Positions 57,201-64,000 of a DNA stretch of 64,000 nucleotides are shown piece after piece (the first letter of the stretch is position 1; every line of letters starts with the position of its first letter). A program made the translations under genes and the position numbers. The notes below the pieces were generated by a model. That model did not search any database. It saw nothing but the letters and a program-made list of their open reading frames with translations, and was not told where the DNA came from. Source of the DNA: Pseudomonas gingeri (GTDB taxonomy: Bacteria; Pseudomonadota; Gammaproteobacteria; Pseudomonadales; Pseudomonadaceae); assembly GCF_013385425.1 (NCBI RefSeq), contig NZ_JACAQA010000007.1, positions 62,001 through 126,000 of the forward strand, written 5' to 3'.

Positions 57201-60200
57201 GCCGCGCGCGGTCCCGCAGGCCGAACAGCGCTTGCAGAACATAGGGGTCGCCCTGTTCGGCGCTGATATGGTGATAAAGGATGCCCGCCTGCAACGGTGC
57301 CAGCGGGTAGATATCCTGCACATTCCGTGCGCCGCCCGGCACGCTCGCCAGCACCTGGTCGATCTGCGCCTGGGTCAGCTTGATCAGCGGCAGCAGGTCC
57401 GGGGTGAGGTGTGCGCAGTCATCGGCAATCAGGTTGGCCGGCACCACGATTTCCGTGCCGCCGCCCACCGCCGCCGCCAGCGCGGCCAGGGTCGGCTGGC
57501 CGAACAGTACGCGCACATCGGCGCTCAGGCCGACCTGGCGCATGCGCTCGATCAGGCTGACCGCCAGCAACGAATGGCCGCCCAGTTCAAAGAAGTGGTC
57601 ATGACGCCCGACCCGCTCGACCTTGAGCACATCGGCCCAGATCGATGCCAGCAGGATTTCCACTTCGCCTTGCGGCGCCTGGTAATCGCCACGGGCCAGG
57701 GCATCCGACTCCGGCACCGGCAGCGCCTTGCGGTCGACCTTGCCATTCAGGGTCAGCGGCAATGCGTCCAGTTGCACATAGGCGCTGGGCACCATGTACT
57801 CCGGCAACAGGCCTTGCAGGTAGCCGCGCAGTGTTTCCACCGTGGCCGGCTCGCCGGTCGTGGTGATATAGGCCGCCAGGCGCTTGTCGCCGGGAACGTC
57901 CTCGCGGGCCAGCACGATGCATTCGCGCACCTGCGGATGGGTGCTCAGGCGCGCCTCGATTTCCCCGAGTTCGATCCGGAAACCGCGAATCTTTACCTGG
58001 TCGTCGTTACGCCCCAGGCATTCCAGCTGGCCATCGACCAACCAGCGGCCAAGGTCGCCGGTGCGATAGAGCAAGGCGCCGGGCTCGTTGCTGAACGGGT
58101 CGGCGATAAATTTCTCGGCGGTCAGGTCGGCGCGGTTGAGGTAACCCTGCGCCACACCCTTGCCACCGATGCAGATTTCACCGCTGACGCCCAGGGGCAG
58201 CAATTGCTGGCGGGCATCGAGGACATAGACCTGGGTATTGCCGATAGGACGGCCGATCGGCACGCTCTCGGCATCTTCGGCCACCGCGGTCACGTGATAG
58301 GTGGTGGCATAGGTGGTGGTTTCGGTCGGCCCGTAGCAATGCACCAGGCGCAGTTGCGGCGCCAGCACCAACAGGCGGCGGAACGACGCCGGGTCGCTGC
58401 GTTCACCACCGCACAGAAGGATCCGCAAACCCTTGATGGCTTCCGGGATCAGTTGCACGTACTGGTTGAACACCGCCGTGGTGACAAACAGCACCGTGGC
58501 CCCGGAGCTGATCAGCAGCTCGCCGAAACGCGCCGGTTCGAGCAGCGTGTCATGGTCCACCACCAGCACCTGGCCGCCATTGAGCAAGGCGCCCCAGACA
58601 TCCATGGTGCTGGCGTCGAACGCCGGGTTGGAGCTGAAGGCGATCCGATCCTGCTCGTTGAAGTCGGCATAACCGTTGTTGATCACCAGCCGCGTGATGG
58701 CCCGGTGCGGCACCACCACACCCTTGGGCACCCCGGTGGAGCCGGAGGTGTACATGATGTAGGCCGGGGTTTCGCTCGATTGCGCCAATTGCCGGTCATC
58801 CGTCGGCAAGGCGTCCAGCACCATGGTGTCGAGATCGACCCGCGTCGCCGTACCGCTGGCCAGCGCAAAACCGCCCCGGGTCAGCAGGACCGCGGCCTGG
58901 CTGTCTTCAAGCATGAACTGCTGGCGCTCCAGCGGCGCCTTGGTGTCCAGCGGCACATAGACCGCCGCGCACTTGAGAATCGCCAACTGGCTGACCAGCA
59001 GGTCCAGGGAACGCTCCAGCAGGATCGCCACCCGCGCCCCCGGTTGCACGCCGAGACCGAGCAGATAGGCGGCAAGCTGGTTGGCCCGTCGGTTCAACTG
59101 CGCGTAGCTCAGGGCCTGGCCATGGTGCACGGCCGCCGTCGCTTGTGGCCGCAGGCGTACCTGGTCCTCGAACAGGCTGTGCACGGTGCGACTCATCGGG
59201 TAATCGGTTGTCGTGGCATTGAAGTCCTGCAGCAATTGCCGACGCTCATCCTCCGGCAGCACCGCCAGGTCGCGCACCGCTGAATCCGGCGCGGATTCCA
59301 GGGCCTCGACCAGCTGGGTCAAGGCGGTCTGCATATAACCGCAGACCCGCTGACCGTCGACTCCGGCCGCCACCTGCACGCTCAGCAGGAAGCCTTCGCC
59401 CTGGTCGTCCACCGACAAGGCACAGGGGTAATTGGTCCGCTCGCGGACGCCGAGGACCTGGGTGTCTGCCCAATAATCCCCACCACTGGCTTCGAGCGCC
59501 GGGCTGTGCCGGTAGTTGAGCAACGCGCTGAACAGCGGCGACGAGGCCGCCACCGCGCTGCAACGCTGGGCCAGCACCAAGGGCGCATGCTCGTGGCCGA
59601 GCAGTGCGGTGAGTCGGGCGTGGGTCTGGCGCACCGCCTGGCGTACCGCGCAGGCACCGACGTCGACCCGCAACGGCAAGGTATTGATAAACATCCCGAG
59701 TGCACGATCGGCACCCAGGCCGCTTTGCATACGGCCCAACAGCACGGTACCGAAGACCACGTCCTCACGGCCGCTGACGCTGCCCAGCACCCGGGCCCAG
59801 GCCAGGTGATGCAGACTGGCGGCACTCACCCCCAGTTGCCGGGCCTGGGTGCGCAGGCGTTGACACAGTTCAGCCGGAAGATCGCGGCGGACCTCCTTGA
59901 CGCCCTGCCCGTCGCCCTGCACCTGCTGCAGGCCGAACGGCAAGGTCGGCTCGTCGACATCGCCGAGCATTTCGCGGAAGAACGCTTCATGTTGCTCGCG
60001 GCTCACCCCCAGGCGGGCCTGGCCCACATAGTTGCGGTACGGCATCGCCGCCGGCAGTTGCCCGGGCGCGCCATGCAGATGGGCGAGCATCTCTTCGCTC
60101 ATCACATCCAGGGCGGTGTGATCGAGGGCGATATGGTGGAACAGCAGGATCGCCACCCAGCGCTGGTTGGCCGAATCCTGGGCAAAAGCCAGGTGCATCA

Positions 60201-63200
60201 GCGGCGCCTGGCCAAGGTCCAGGCGGCACTCGCGGGGATCGAAGCGACGCTGCAACTGGCCGAGGATATCGCCCGCGGCCGGGTCCAGCGCGATCTGCTC
60301 CAGCGGCAGTTCGACGTGGCGCAGGACCACTTGCTGCGGTTCTTCCAGACCTTGCCAGACCAGCGCCGTGCGCAGGATGTCATGGCGATCGATCACCGCC
60401 TGCAAGGCTTCGGCGAAACCGCGCAGCTGTGCCAGGTCCTGCAGGGCGAAAGTTGCTTGCAACAGGTACGGATCGCCCGTTTCAGCAGCGATATGGTGAT
60501 AAAGAATGCCTTCCTGCAACGGCGCCAGCGGGTAGATATCCTGCACGTTGCCGGTGCCACCGGGCACGCCGGCGACAATGCGGTCGATACTGGCCTGGTC
60601 CAGGCTGGTCAGGGTCAGCATGTCCGGGGTGATGCGTTCGCAGCCGGCGGGAATACCGTTGGCCGGCACCACGATCTCGATCCCGCCGCCCACGGCCGCC
60701 GCCAGCGCCGCCAGGGTCGGCTGGCCGAACAGCACGCGGACGTCGGCACTCAGGCCGGCCTGGCGCATGCGCTCGATCAACTTGACCGCCAGCAGCGAAT
60801 GGCCGCCGAGTTCGAAGAAATGGTCCTGGCGACCGACCCGCTCCACACCCAGCACTTCGCACCAGAGCGCGGCCAGGGTGGTTTCGGTGTCGCCGAGCGG
60901 CGCCTGGTAGTCGCGGCTGACGAAGGCATCGGCCGAAGGCTCCGGCAGCGCACGACGGTCCAGCTTGCCGTTAGGTGAAACCGGGAGTTTTTCCAGGTGC
61001 ACATAGGCCGCCGGAATCATGTAGTCCGGCAGCAGCGCCTGCAAATGCAGACGCATCTGGTCGGCTTCGGGCGCCACCTGTCCGGCCTGCACGCTGAAAT
61101 ACGCCACCAGGCGTTTTTCCCCGGGACGGTCTTCACGGGCCAGCACCGCCGTGTCCCGCAGGCCCGGGTATTGGCCGAGGCGCGCTTCGATTTCACCCAG
61201 TTCGATACGGAAGCCACGGATCTTGATCTGGTCGTCGTTACGGCCCAGGTAGTCGATCTGGCCGTTGGCCTGCCAGCAACCCAGGTCGCCGGTCTTGTAC
61301 AGCCGTGCCCCTTCGGCAGTGGCGAACGGATCGCGGATAAAGCGTTCGGCGGTCAGTTCGTCGCGGTTCAGGTAGCCGCGGGCGACACAGGCACCACCGA
61401 TGTAGAGCTCCCCCGCCACACCCACCGGCACCGGCCGGAATTGCTCGTCGAGCAGGTAGATACGGGTATTGGCCACCGGCCGGCCGATACTCGGCAAGGT
61501 CGGCCAGGCCTGCGGATCTCCCGTCAGAGTCAGCGCCGTGACCACGTGGGATTCGGTCGGGCCATAGTGATTGTGCAGGCGCGCGTCATCCAGGCGTTCG
61601 AAGAAGCGCCGCATCGGTTCGGTGATTCGCAGTTGTTCACCGGCGGTGATCACGTCCTGCAACGCACACTCGGGTTGCTCGACTTCGGCGACCATGGCTT
61701 CGGCCAGGGCTTGCAGGGCGATGCACGGCATATACAGGCGTTCGATGCGCTGCTCGCGGATATGCTGGAACAGGCGACGGAAATCCAGGCGGATATCGCC
61801 ATGGATCAGCGACAGTTCGCCGCCGGCACACAAGGTACTGAAGACTTCCTGGAAGGCCACGTCGAAGCCCAGGGCGGCAAACTGCAAGGTCCGTTGTCCG
61901 GGCCGACCGTGCTCGACGGTCTGGGCGATCTGCCAGTGCATCAGGTTGACCAGCGGCCCGTGGGGCATGGCCACGCCCTTTGGCTGGCCGGTGGAACCCG
62001 AGGTGTAGATCAGGTACGCCAGGTGTTGCGCATTCAGCCCCTCGATCTGCGGATTGTGCCGGGGCGCGGTGTCGATACCACTCTCGATCCGCGCTTCGCT
62101 TTCCAGCAACAACACCGGCATCAGCGCCTGGGGGAAGCGTTCGCGCAGGCCGCGCTGGGTCAGCAGCACCTTCGGCGCGCTGTCCTCCAGCATATAGGCC
62201 AGGCGCTCGGCCGGGTACGACGGATCCAGCGGCACATAACCGGCACCGGCCTTGAGAATGCCCACCAGGCCGGCGATCATTTCCAGGCTGCGTTCCACAC
62301 AGATCGCCACCCGATCGTCGGCGCCGATGCCCTCGGCGATCAGCCGATGGGCAATCTGGTTGGCCCACTGGTTCAGTTCGCCGTAGCTCAGGCGCTGGCC
62401 TTCATAGGTGACGGCCACCGCGTCAGGCCGGGCCGCCGCGTGGGCCTCGAACATCTGGTGCAGCAACAGGTCCGTCGGATAGATGCAATCGAAGGCGTTG
62501 AAGTCTTCCTGCAACTGGCGGCGCTCGCTGGCCGGTAACCAGTCGAGGCTGTGCAACGGCGCATCCGGCTGTTGCTCCAGGGCCTCGGTCAGGTGCTCCA
62601 GCACGGTATGCATATAACCGGCGATCCGTTCGGCACCGACCCCGGCCACGGCCTGGACGGTCAGGCCAAAGGACTCGCCGAGGTCGTCCACCGACAACGA
62701 CAACGGATAGTTGGTCCGTTCCTCGCCGCCAAGCACCTCGACCCCGGCCCAGGTCCGGGCCTGGCCGGCGTCCTGCGGTCCCTGGGCACCCACGGCGACA
62801 TGCCGGTAGTTCATCAGGGCGCTGAACAACGGCGTCGGTGCCGCCACGCCACTGCATCCCTGGGCCAATGACAACGGCGCGTGTTCATGGCCGAGCAAGG
62901 CCGCCAGCCGCGCGTGGGTGGTCCGCACCGCCGCCTGGACCCCCTGCTCGCCCGCGGCCACCCGCAGCGGCAAGGTATTGATAAACATGCCCAGGGCCCG
63001 TTCGGCGCCCTGGCCACTGTGCAGGCGGCCCATCAGCACGGTGCCGAAGACCACGTCGCGACGCCCGGACAAGCGCGCCACCACCTGGCCCCAGGCCAGA
63101 TGGTGCAGGCTGGCGTTGCTCACGCCGAGGCGCCGGGCCTGGGCACGCAGGCGCTGGGCCAGATCCGGGTCTACCGACAGCAGCGCTTCCTCGACACCGC

Positions 63201-64000
63201 TGCCGTCGCCCTGCACATCCTGCAGGCCGAAGGGCAAAGTGGGCTCGTCGACATCACCGAGCATTTCGCGGAAGAACGCCTCGTGCTGCTCGCGACTCAC
63301 TCCCAGGCGGGCCTGGGCCACATGGTTGCGGTACGGGACCGAAGCTTCCAGTTCGGCGCCGCGGCCCCGGCTGAACGCCTCGATCTCCTTGCCCAGCAGG
63401 GCCAGGGAGGTGGCGTCATCGATCAGGTGATGGAACAGCAACACCGCGACCCAGCCGCCGTTGTCGGCGTCTTCGGCATAATGCAGGCGCATCATCGGTG
63501 CCTGACGCAAATCCAGGCGAATCCGTCGCGGATCGAAATGTTCTTGTAACTGAGCGGCCACATCACCCTGGTCCGGATGCGGCAGAAAGGCTTCGACCCG
63601 CAGCCGCGCCTCGCGCCAGACCACCTGGACCGGCTCATCGAGCTCTTCCCAGGCCACTGCGGTGCGCAGGATATCGTGACGGTCGATCACCGCCTGCAAG
63701 GACTCGGCAAAACCCAGCAACTGTTCAAAGGTGTCGACCCGCAGCAGGGCGTGCAACAGGTACGGATCGCCCTCGTCGCTCGAAAGATGGTGATAGAGGA
63801 TGCCTTCCTGCAGAGGCACCAGCGCGTAGATGTCCTGCACATTGCCGACACCGCCCGGGACACCGGCCACCACGCGGTCGATCTGGGCCTGGGTAAGTTG
63901 AGCCAGGGGCAACATGTCCGGCGTGATGTGCTGGCAGCCGGAGGGGATCGCATTGGCCGGCACGACAATCTCGCCGCCCTTGCCGCTGGCGGCCGCCAAT
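50995..64000 (-). CDS. Lipopeptide NRPS, 5' part off the window, four complete modules (NRPS-A)
   Basis: First visible synthetase. 4,334 residues are in the window and the frame runs off the right edge. The extreme end encodes LAAASGKGGEIVVPANAIP, the tail of an upstream carrier domain, so at least one more module precedes; the TTG at 63999 is not a start. Complete modules read Pro, Leu-like, Val, Ala. In the peptin family the sequence begins fatty acid-Dhb-Pro, so exactly one missing module with a starter C domain is the simplest model, making this a five-module SypA-like protein. It ends with TGA overlapping the NRPS-B GTG, and a short C-terminal tail (ATTERMEIVL) stands in for a docking partner. 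Confidence 0.96.
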   Translation of the reverse strand, partial: LAAASGKGGEIVVPANAIPSGCQHITPDMLPLAQLTQAQIDRVVAGVPGGVGNVQDIYALVPLQEGILYHHLSSDEGDPYLLHALLRVDTFEQLLGFAESLQAVIDRHDILRTAVAWEELDEPVQVVWREARLRVEAFLPHPDQGDVAAQLQEHFDPRRIRLDLRQAPMMRLHYAEDADNGGWVAVLLFHHLIDDATSLALLGKEIEAFSRGRGAELEASVPYRNHVAQARLGVSREQHEAFFREMLGDVDEPTLPFGLQDVQGDGSGVEEALLSVDPDLAQRLRAQARRLGVSNASLHHLAWGQVVARLSGRRDVVFGTVLMGRLHSGQGAERALGMFINTLPLRVAAGEQGVQAAVRTTHARLAALLGHEHAPLSLAQGCSGVAAPTPLFSALMNYRHVAVGAQGPQDAGQARTWAGVEVLGGEERTNYPLSLSVDDLGESFGLTVQAVAGVGAERIAGYMHTVLEHLTEALEQQPDAPLHSLDWLPASERRQLQEDFNAFDCIYPTDLLLHQMFEAHAAARPDAVAVTYEGQRLSYGELNQWANQIAHRLIAEGIGADDRVAICVERSLEMIAGLVGILKAGAGYVPLDPSYPAERLAYMLEDSAPKVLLTQRGLRERFPQALMPVLLLESEARIESGIDTAPRHNPQIEGLNAQHLAYLIYTSGSTGQPKGVAMPHGPLVNLMHWQIAQTVEHGRPGQRTLQFAALGFDVAFQEVFSTLCAGGELSLIHGDIRLDFRRLFQHIREQRIERLYMPCIALQALAEAMVAEVEQPECALQDVITAGEQLRITEPMRRFFERLDDARLHNHYGPTESHVVTALTLTGDPQAWPTLPSIGRPVANTRIYLLDEQFRPVPVGVAGELYIGGACVARGYLNRDELTAERFIRDPFATAEGARLYKTGDLGCWQANGQIDYLGRNDDQIKIRGFRIELGEIEARLGQYPGLRDTAVLAREDRPGEKRLVAYFSVQAGQVAPEADQMRLHLQALLPDYMIPAAYVHLEKLPVSPNGKLDRRALPEPSADAFVSRDYQAPLGDTETTLAALWCEVLGVERVGRQDHFFELGGHSLLAVKLIERMRQAGLSADVRVLFGQPTLAALAAAVGGGIEIVVPANGIPAGCERITPDMLTLTSLDQASIDRIVAGVPGGTGNVQDIYPLAPLQEGILYHHIAAETGDPYLLQATFALQDLAQLRGFAEALQAVIDRHDILRTALVWQGLEEPQQVVLRHVELPLEQIALDPAAGDILGQLQRRFDPRECRLDLGQAPLMHLAFAQDSANQRWVAILLFHHIALDHTALDVMSEEMLAHLHGAPGQLPAAMPYRNYVGQARLGVSREQHEAFFREMLGDVDEPTLPFGLQQVQGDGQGVKEVRRDLPAELCQRLRTQARQLGVSAASLHHLAWARVLGSVSGREDVVFGTVLLGRMQSGLGADRALGMFINTLPLRVDVGACAVRQAVRQTHARLTALLGHEHAPLVLAQRCSAVAASSPLFSALLNYRHSPALEASGGDYWADTQVLGVRERTNYPCALSVDDQGEGFLLSVQVAAGVDGQRVCGYMQTALTQLVEALESAPDSAVRDLAVLPEDERRQLLQDFNATTTDYPMSRTVHSLFEDQVRLRPQATAAVHHGQALSYAQLNRRANQLAAYLLGLGVQPGARVAILLERSLDLLVSQLAILKCAAVYVPLDTKAPLERQQFMLEDSQAAVLLTRGGFALASGTATRVDLDTMVLDALPTDDRQLAQSSETPAYIMYTSGSTGVPKGVVVPHRAITRLVINNGYADFNEQDRIAFSSNPAFDASTMDVWGALLNGGQVLVVDHDTLLEPARFGELLISSGATVLFVTTAVFNQYVQLIPEAIKGLRILLCGGERSDPASFRRLLVLAPQLRLVHCYGPTETTTYATTYHVTAVAEDAESVPIGRPIGNTQVYVLDARQQLLPLGVSGEICIGGKGVAQGYLNRADLTAEKFIADPFSNEPGALLYRTGDLGRWLVDGQLECLGRNDDQVKIRGFRIELGEIEARLSTHPQVRECIVLAREDVPGDKRLAAYITTTGEPATVETLRGYLQGLLPEYMVPSAYVQLDALPLTLNGKVDRKALPVPESDALARGDYQAPQGEVEILLASIWADVLKVERVGRHDHFFELGGHSLLAVSLIERMRQVGLSADVRVLFGQPTLAALAAAVGGGTEIVVPANLIADDCAHLTPDLLPLIKLTQAQIDQVLASVPGGARNVQDIYPLAPLQAGILYHHISAEQGDPYVLQALFGLRDRARLEDFSNALQGVIDRHDILRTAVLWEGLDEPLQVVLRRATLEVTELFLDPAAGPLAEQLHQRFNPRHYRLDVRQAPLIRIVFTHDAAADRWLAMLLFHHMALDHTALDVVQHEIQAHLLGEAHTLGEAMPYRNYVAQARLGVSQAQHEAFFRGVLGDIDEPTLPFGLQDVQDGGREIEEASLALAPELSLRLRAQARQAGVSAASLMHLAWARVLGSVSGREQVVFGTVLLGRLQAGEGADRALGMFINTLPLRVDIGTQTVLAGLKATHGQLTALLGHEHAPLVLAQRCSGVAAPAPLFSALLNYRHSVVAAPTAEHEAAWSGIEAFGAEERTNYPLTLNVDDLGDGFKLSVLVTAEVGAQRLCGYMQAAVAQLVQALEQTPAATLDSLSILPPAEREQVLVGFNATATDSPRHTTVHALFEAQVQRTPEAAAVVHDATSLSYRELNRQANRLAAELLELGVQPGESVALLLPRSIDLVVSQLAVLKCAAVYVPLDINAPRERQAFMVQDSQAVLVLTYSAETLDQGVRRLDLDTRSVNAEPAVNPDRAATAESVAYIMYTSGSTGTPKGVLVPHRAIGRLVIDNGYADFNARDRVAFASNPAFDASTLDVWAPLLNGGCVVVVEHSVLLSQDEFRALLLAQSVSVLWLTAGLFHQYADGLMEVLARLRYLIVGGDVLDPAVIARVLAQGAPQHLLNGYGPTEATTFSATYEITSVGSGGIPIGRPIGNSQVYVLDARRQPVAVGVPGELYIGGQGVAKGYLNRAELSATQFVADPFSAQAGALLYRTGDLGRWNADGNLEYLGRNDGQVKIRGFRIELGEIEAALVTHPAVQEAVLLARQDDGEKRLVAYFTLGESQQTLDIESLRSHLQACLPDYMVPAAYVRLDALPLTPNGKLDRKALPAPDAQALVSRGYEAPEGVVETTLAAIWAEVLKVERVGRHDHFFELGGHSLLAVSLIERMRQAGLSADVRVLFGQPTLAALAAAVGGGSEIKVPANAIPAGCTRITPDLLPLADLDQAAIDRIVASVPGGVTNVQDIYPLAPLQEGILYHHLAAEQGDPYVLQTLFEMAGRERLSAFIDALQSVIERHDILRTAVLWQGLETPMQVVWRQARLYLEQVELDPAEGDIAEQLHERFDARHSRLDLTQAPLMRLVFAEDAPNQRWVAMLLFHHMALDHTAMDVVRQDMQAHLLGLAGQLGAAVPYRNYVAQARLGVSREAHEGFFREMLGDIDEPTLPFGLLDVQGDGRDIEESSLALDSRLDLRLRAQARQLGVSAASLVHLAWAQVLGKVSSKRTVVFGTVLMGRMQGGEGADRALGMFINTLPLRVDLGGQGARDGVRATHARLTALLGHEHAPLVLAQRCSGVAAPLPLFSALLNYRHSAAAEQSGEALEAWRGIEVLSGEERTNYPLTLNVDDLGDGFKLTVLVTGSVGAGRVCSYMQTALESLVGALEQSPATALDSLSILPAAEREQLLVGFNDTALDYPREQTIHGLFEAQVERTPQALAVVHGGKRLSYRELNEQANRLAHALRKQGVQPDSRVGICVERGVEMVVGLLAILKAGGGYVPLDPAYPVERIAYMLQDSAPAAVLAQAATRDLLAGVSVPVINLDQGTWQDESVQNPEVSGLTSAHLAYLIYTSGSTGLPKGVMIEHRNTVSFLTWAHAAFDGGSALNKTLFSTSLNFDLAVYECFAPLTSGGSINVVKNVLELQHGEHDIGLINTVPSALKALLEVDGLPESVHTVNVAGEALKRSLVESLFEKTGVQRLCNLYGPSETTTYSSWVAMDREDGFAPHIGKPVGNTRFYLLDEQQQPVPLGVPGEIYIGGAGVARGYLNRDDLTAERFLQDPFSQDASARMYRTGDLGRYLADGNIEYLGRNDDQVKIRGFRIELGEIEARLAKHPAVQEAVVMAREDVPGDKRLVAYYTVQSTDSEPAIDSLRGWLLGQLPAYMVPVAYVRLDALPLTPNGKLDRKALPAPDGGALISRGYEAPQGETEILIAEIWQTLLGIAQVGRHDHFFELGGHSLLAVSLMERMRQEGLEADVRTLFEHPTLSEYAATTERMEIVL
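54240..57464 (-). other. Module A3: dual C/E - A (Val) - T
   Basis: C domain with YHHISAEQGD and HHMALDH. The A code D-A-L-W-I-G-G-T-F-K is valine, the same lineage as B3 and C1. Confidence 0.9.
57465..60689 (-). other. Module A2: dual C/E - A (Leu-like aliphatic) - T
   Basis: C domain with YHHIAAETGD and HHIALDH, taking Pro as donor. The A code reads D-A-M-F-L-G-C-T-Y-K. It shares D-A-x-F-L-G with Leu/Ile codes but I do not recognise the full string; fuscopeptin has Leu at this position. Call it branched-chain, probably Leu. Confidence 0.75.
60690..63975 (-). other. Module A1: dual C/E of the DDATS subtype - A (Pro) - T
   Basis: The A code D-V-Q-Y-I-A-H-V-V-K is a proline code, with the core region GFDVAFQE and the GEQL loop usual in Pro domains. 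The C domain carries YHHLSSDEGD and HHLIDDATS (63409-63432). That subtype recurs only in C5 and, degenerate, in B3. Its donor is the residue of the off-window module, which this implies is Thr converted to dehydrobutyrine. Confidence 0.9.
63976..64000 (-). other. Tail of an upstream carrier domain
   Basis: The last 25 bases encode LAAASGKG, matching the end of every other carrier domain in the cluster ([11 protein letters not shown]). It proves that NRPS-A continues upstream; nothing more of that module is visible. Confidence 0.85.

Noticed and set aside
53038..59283. A 2,081-codon open frame on the plus strand, with similar long frames opposite all NRPS genes (for example 3058-6648).
   Set aside because: They mirror the NRPS reading frame in high-GC DNA, where stops are rare on the opposite strand. 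The proteins are rich in Arg, His and Gln, have no recognisable domains, and repeat with the module period.
63997..63999. TTG as a start codon for NRPS-A.
   Set aside because: The residues after it are the tail of a carrier domain that must have a body upstream; the gene simply crosses the window edge.

Overview
The window is almost entirely three giant, colinear non-ribosomal peptide synthetase (NRPS) genes on the minus strand, followed by a MacAB-type exporter. High GC, MacAB placed behind the NRPS, a tandem thioesterase ending, the 2,4-diaminobutyrate code and Pseudomonas-type REP sequences all point to a plant- or soil-associated Pseudomonas (P. fluorescens / P. asplenii / P. syringae sense). 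The cluster belongs to the lipodepsi-'peptin' family (syringopeptin, fuscopeptin, corpeptin, tolaasin, jessenipeptin and relatives).

Layout in transcription order, right to left. NRPS-A (50995 to beyond 64000) enters from off the window, shows the tail of an upstream carrier domain and has four complete modules (A1-A4). NRPS-B (34625-50998) overlaps it by a GTGA junction and has five modules (B1-B5). A 364-bp gap follows, holding a terminator-like hairpin and a separate promoter with a syr-syp-box-like dyad on its -35. NRPS-C (3061-34260, 10,399 aa) has nine modules (C1-C9) and two thioesterases. After a 64-bp gap come macA (1839-2996) and macB (1836 to off the left edge).

Adenylation codes read by eye give: [upstream residue]-Pro-(Leu-like)-Val-Ala | Ala-Ala-Val-Ser-Ala | Val-Ala-Leu-Thr-Thr-Ala-Dab-Ser-(unassigned hydrophobic). 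With one module off the window this is a 19-residue peptide. By condensation-domain type it should be mostly D, with L-Ala16, L-Dab17 and an L C-terminal residue, and a lactone probably closing on allo-Thr15. This resembles fuscopeptin in plan but has Ser at positions 9 and 18 and a different last residue.

The most unusual features are: (i) two in-frame insertions of REP/REPIN repetitive elements at the same site inside two Ala adenylation domains of NRPS-C; (ii) an HHL(I/V)DDATS condensation subtype found just where a Thr-to-dehydrobutyrine donor is expected, with a degenerate copy after an Ala module; (iii) a near-identical Ser adenylation-carrier unit in two genes joined to different condensation types; (iv) the candidate SyrF/SalA-type promoter in front of NRPS-C.
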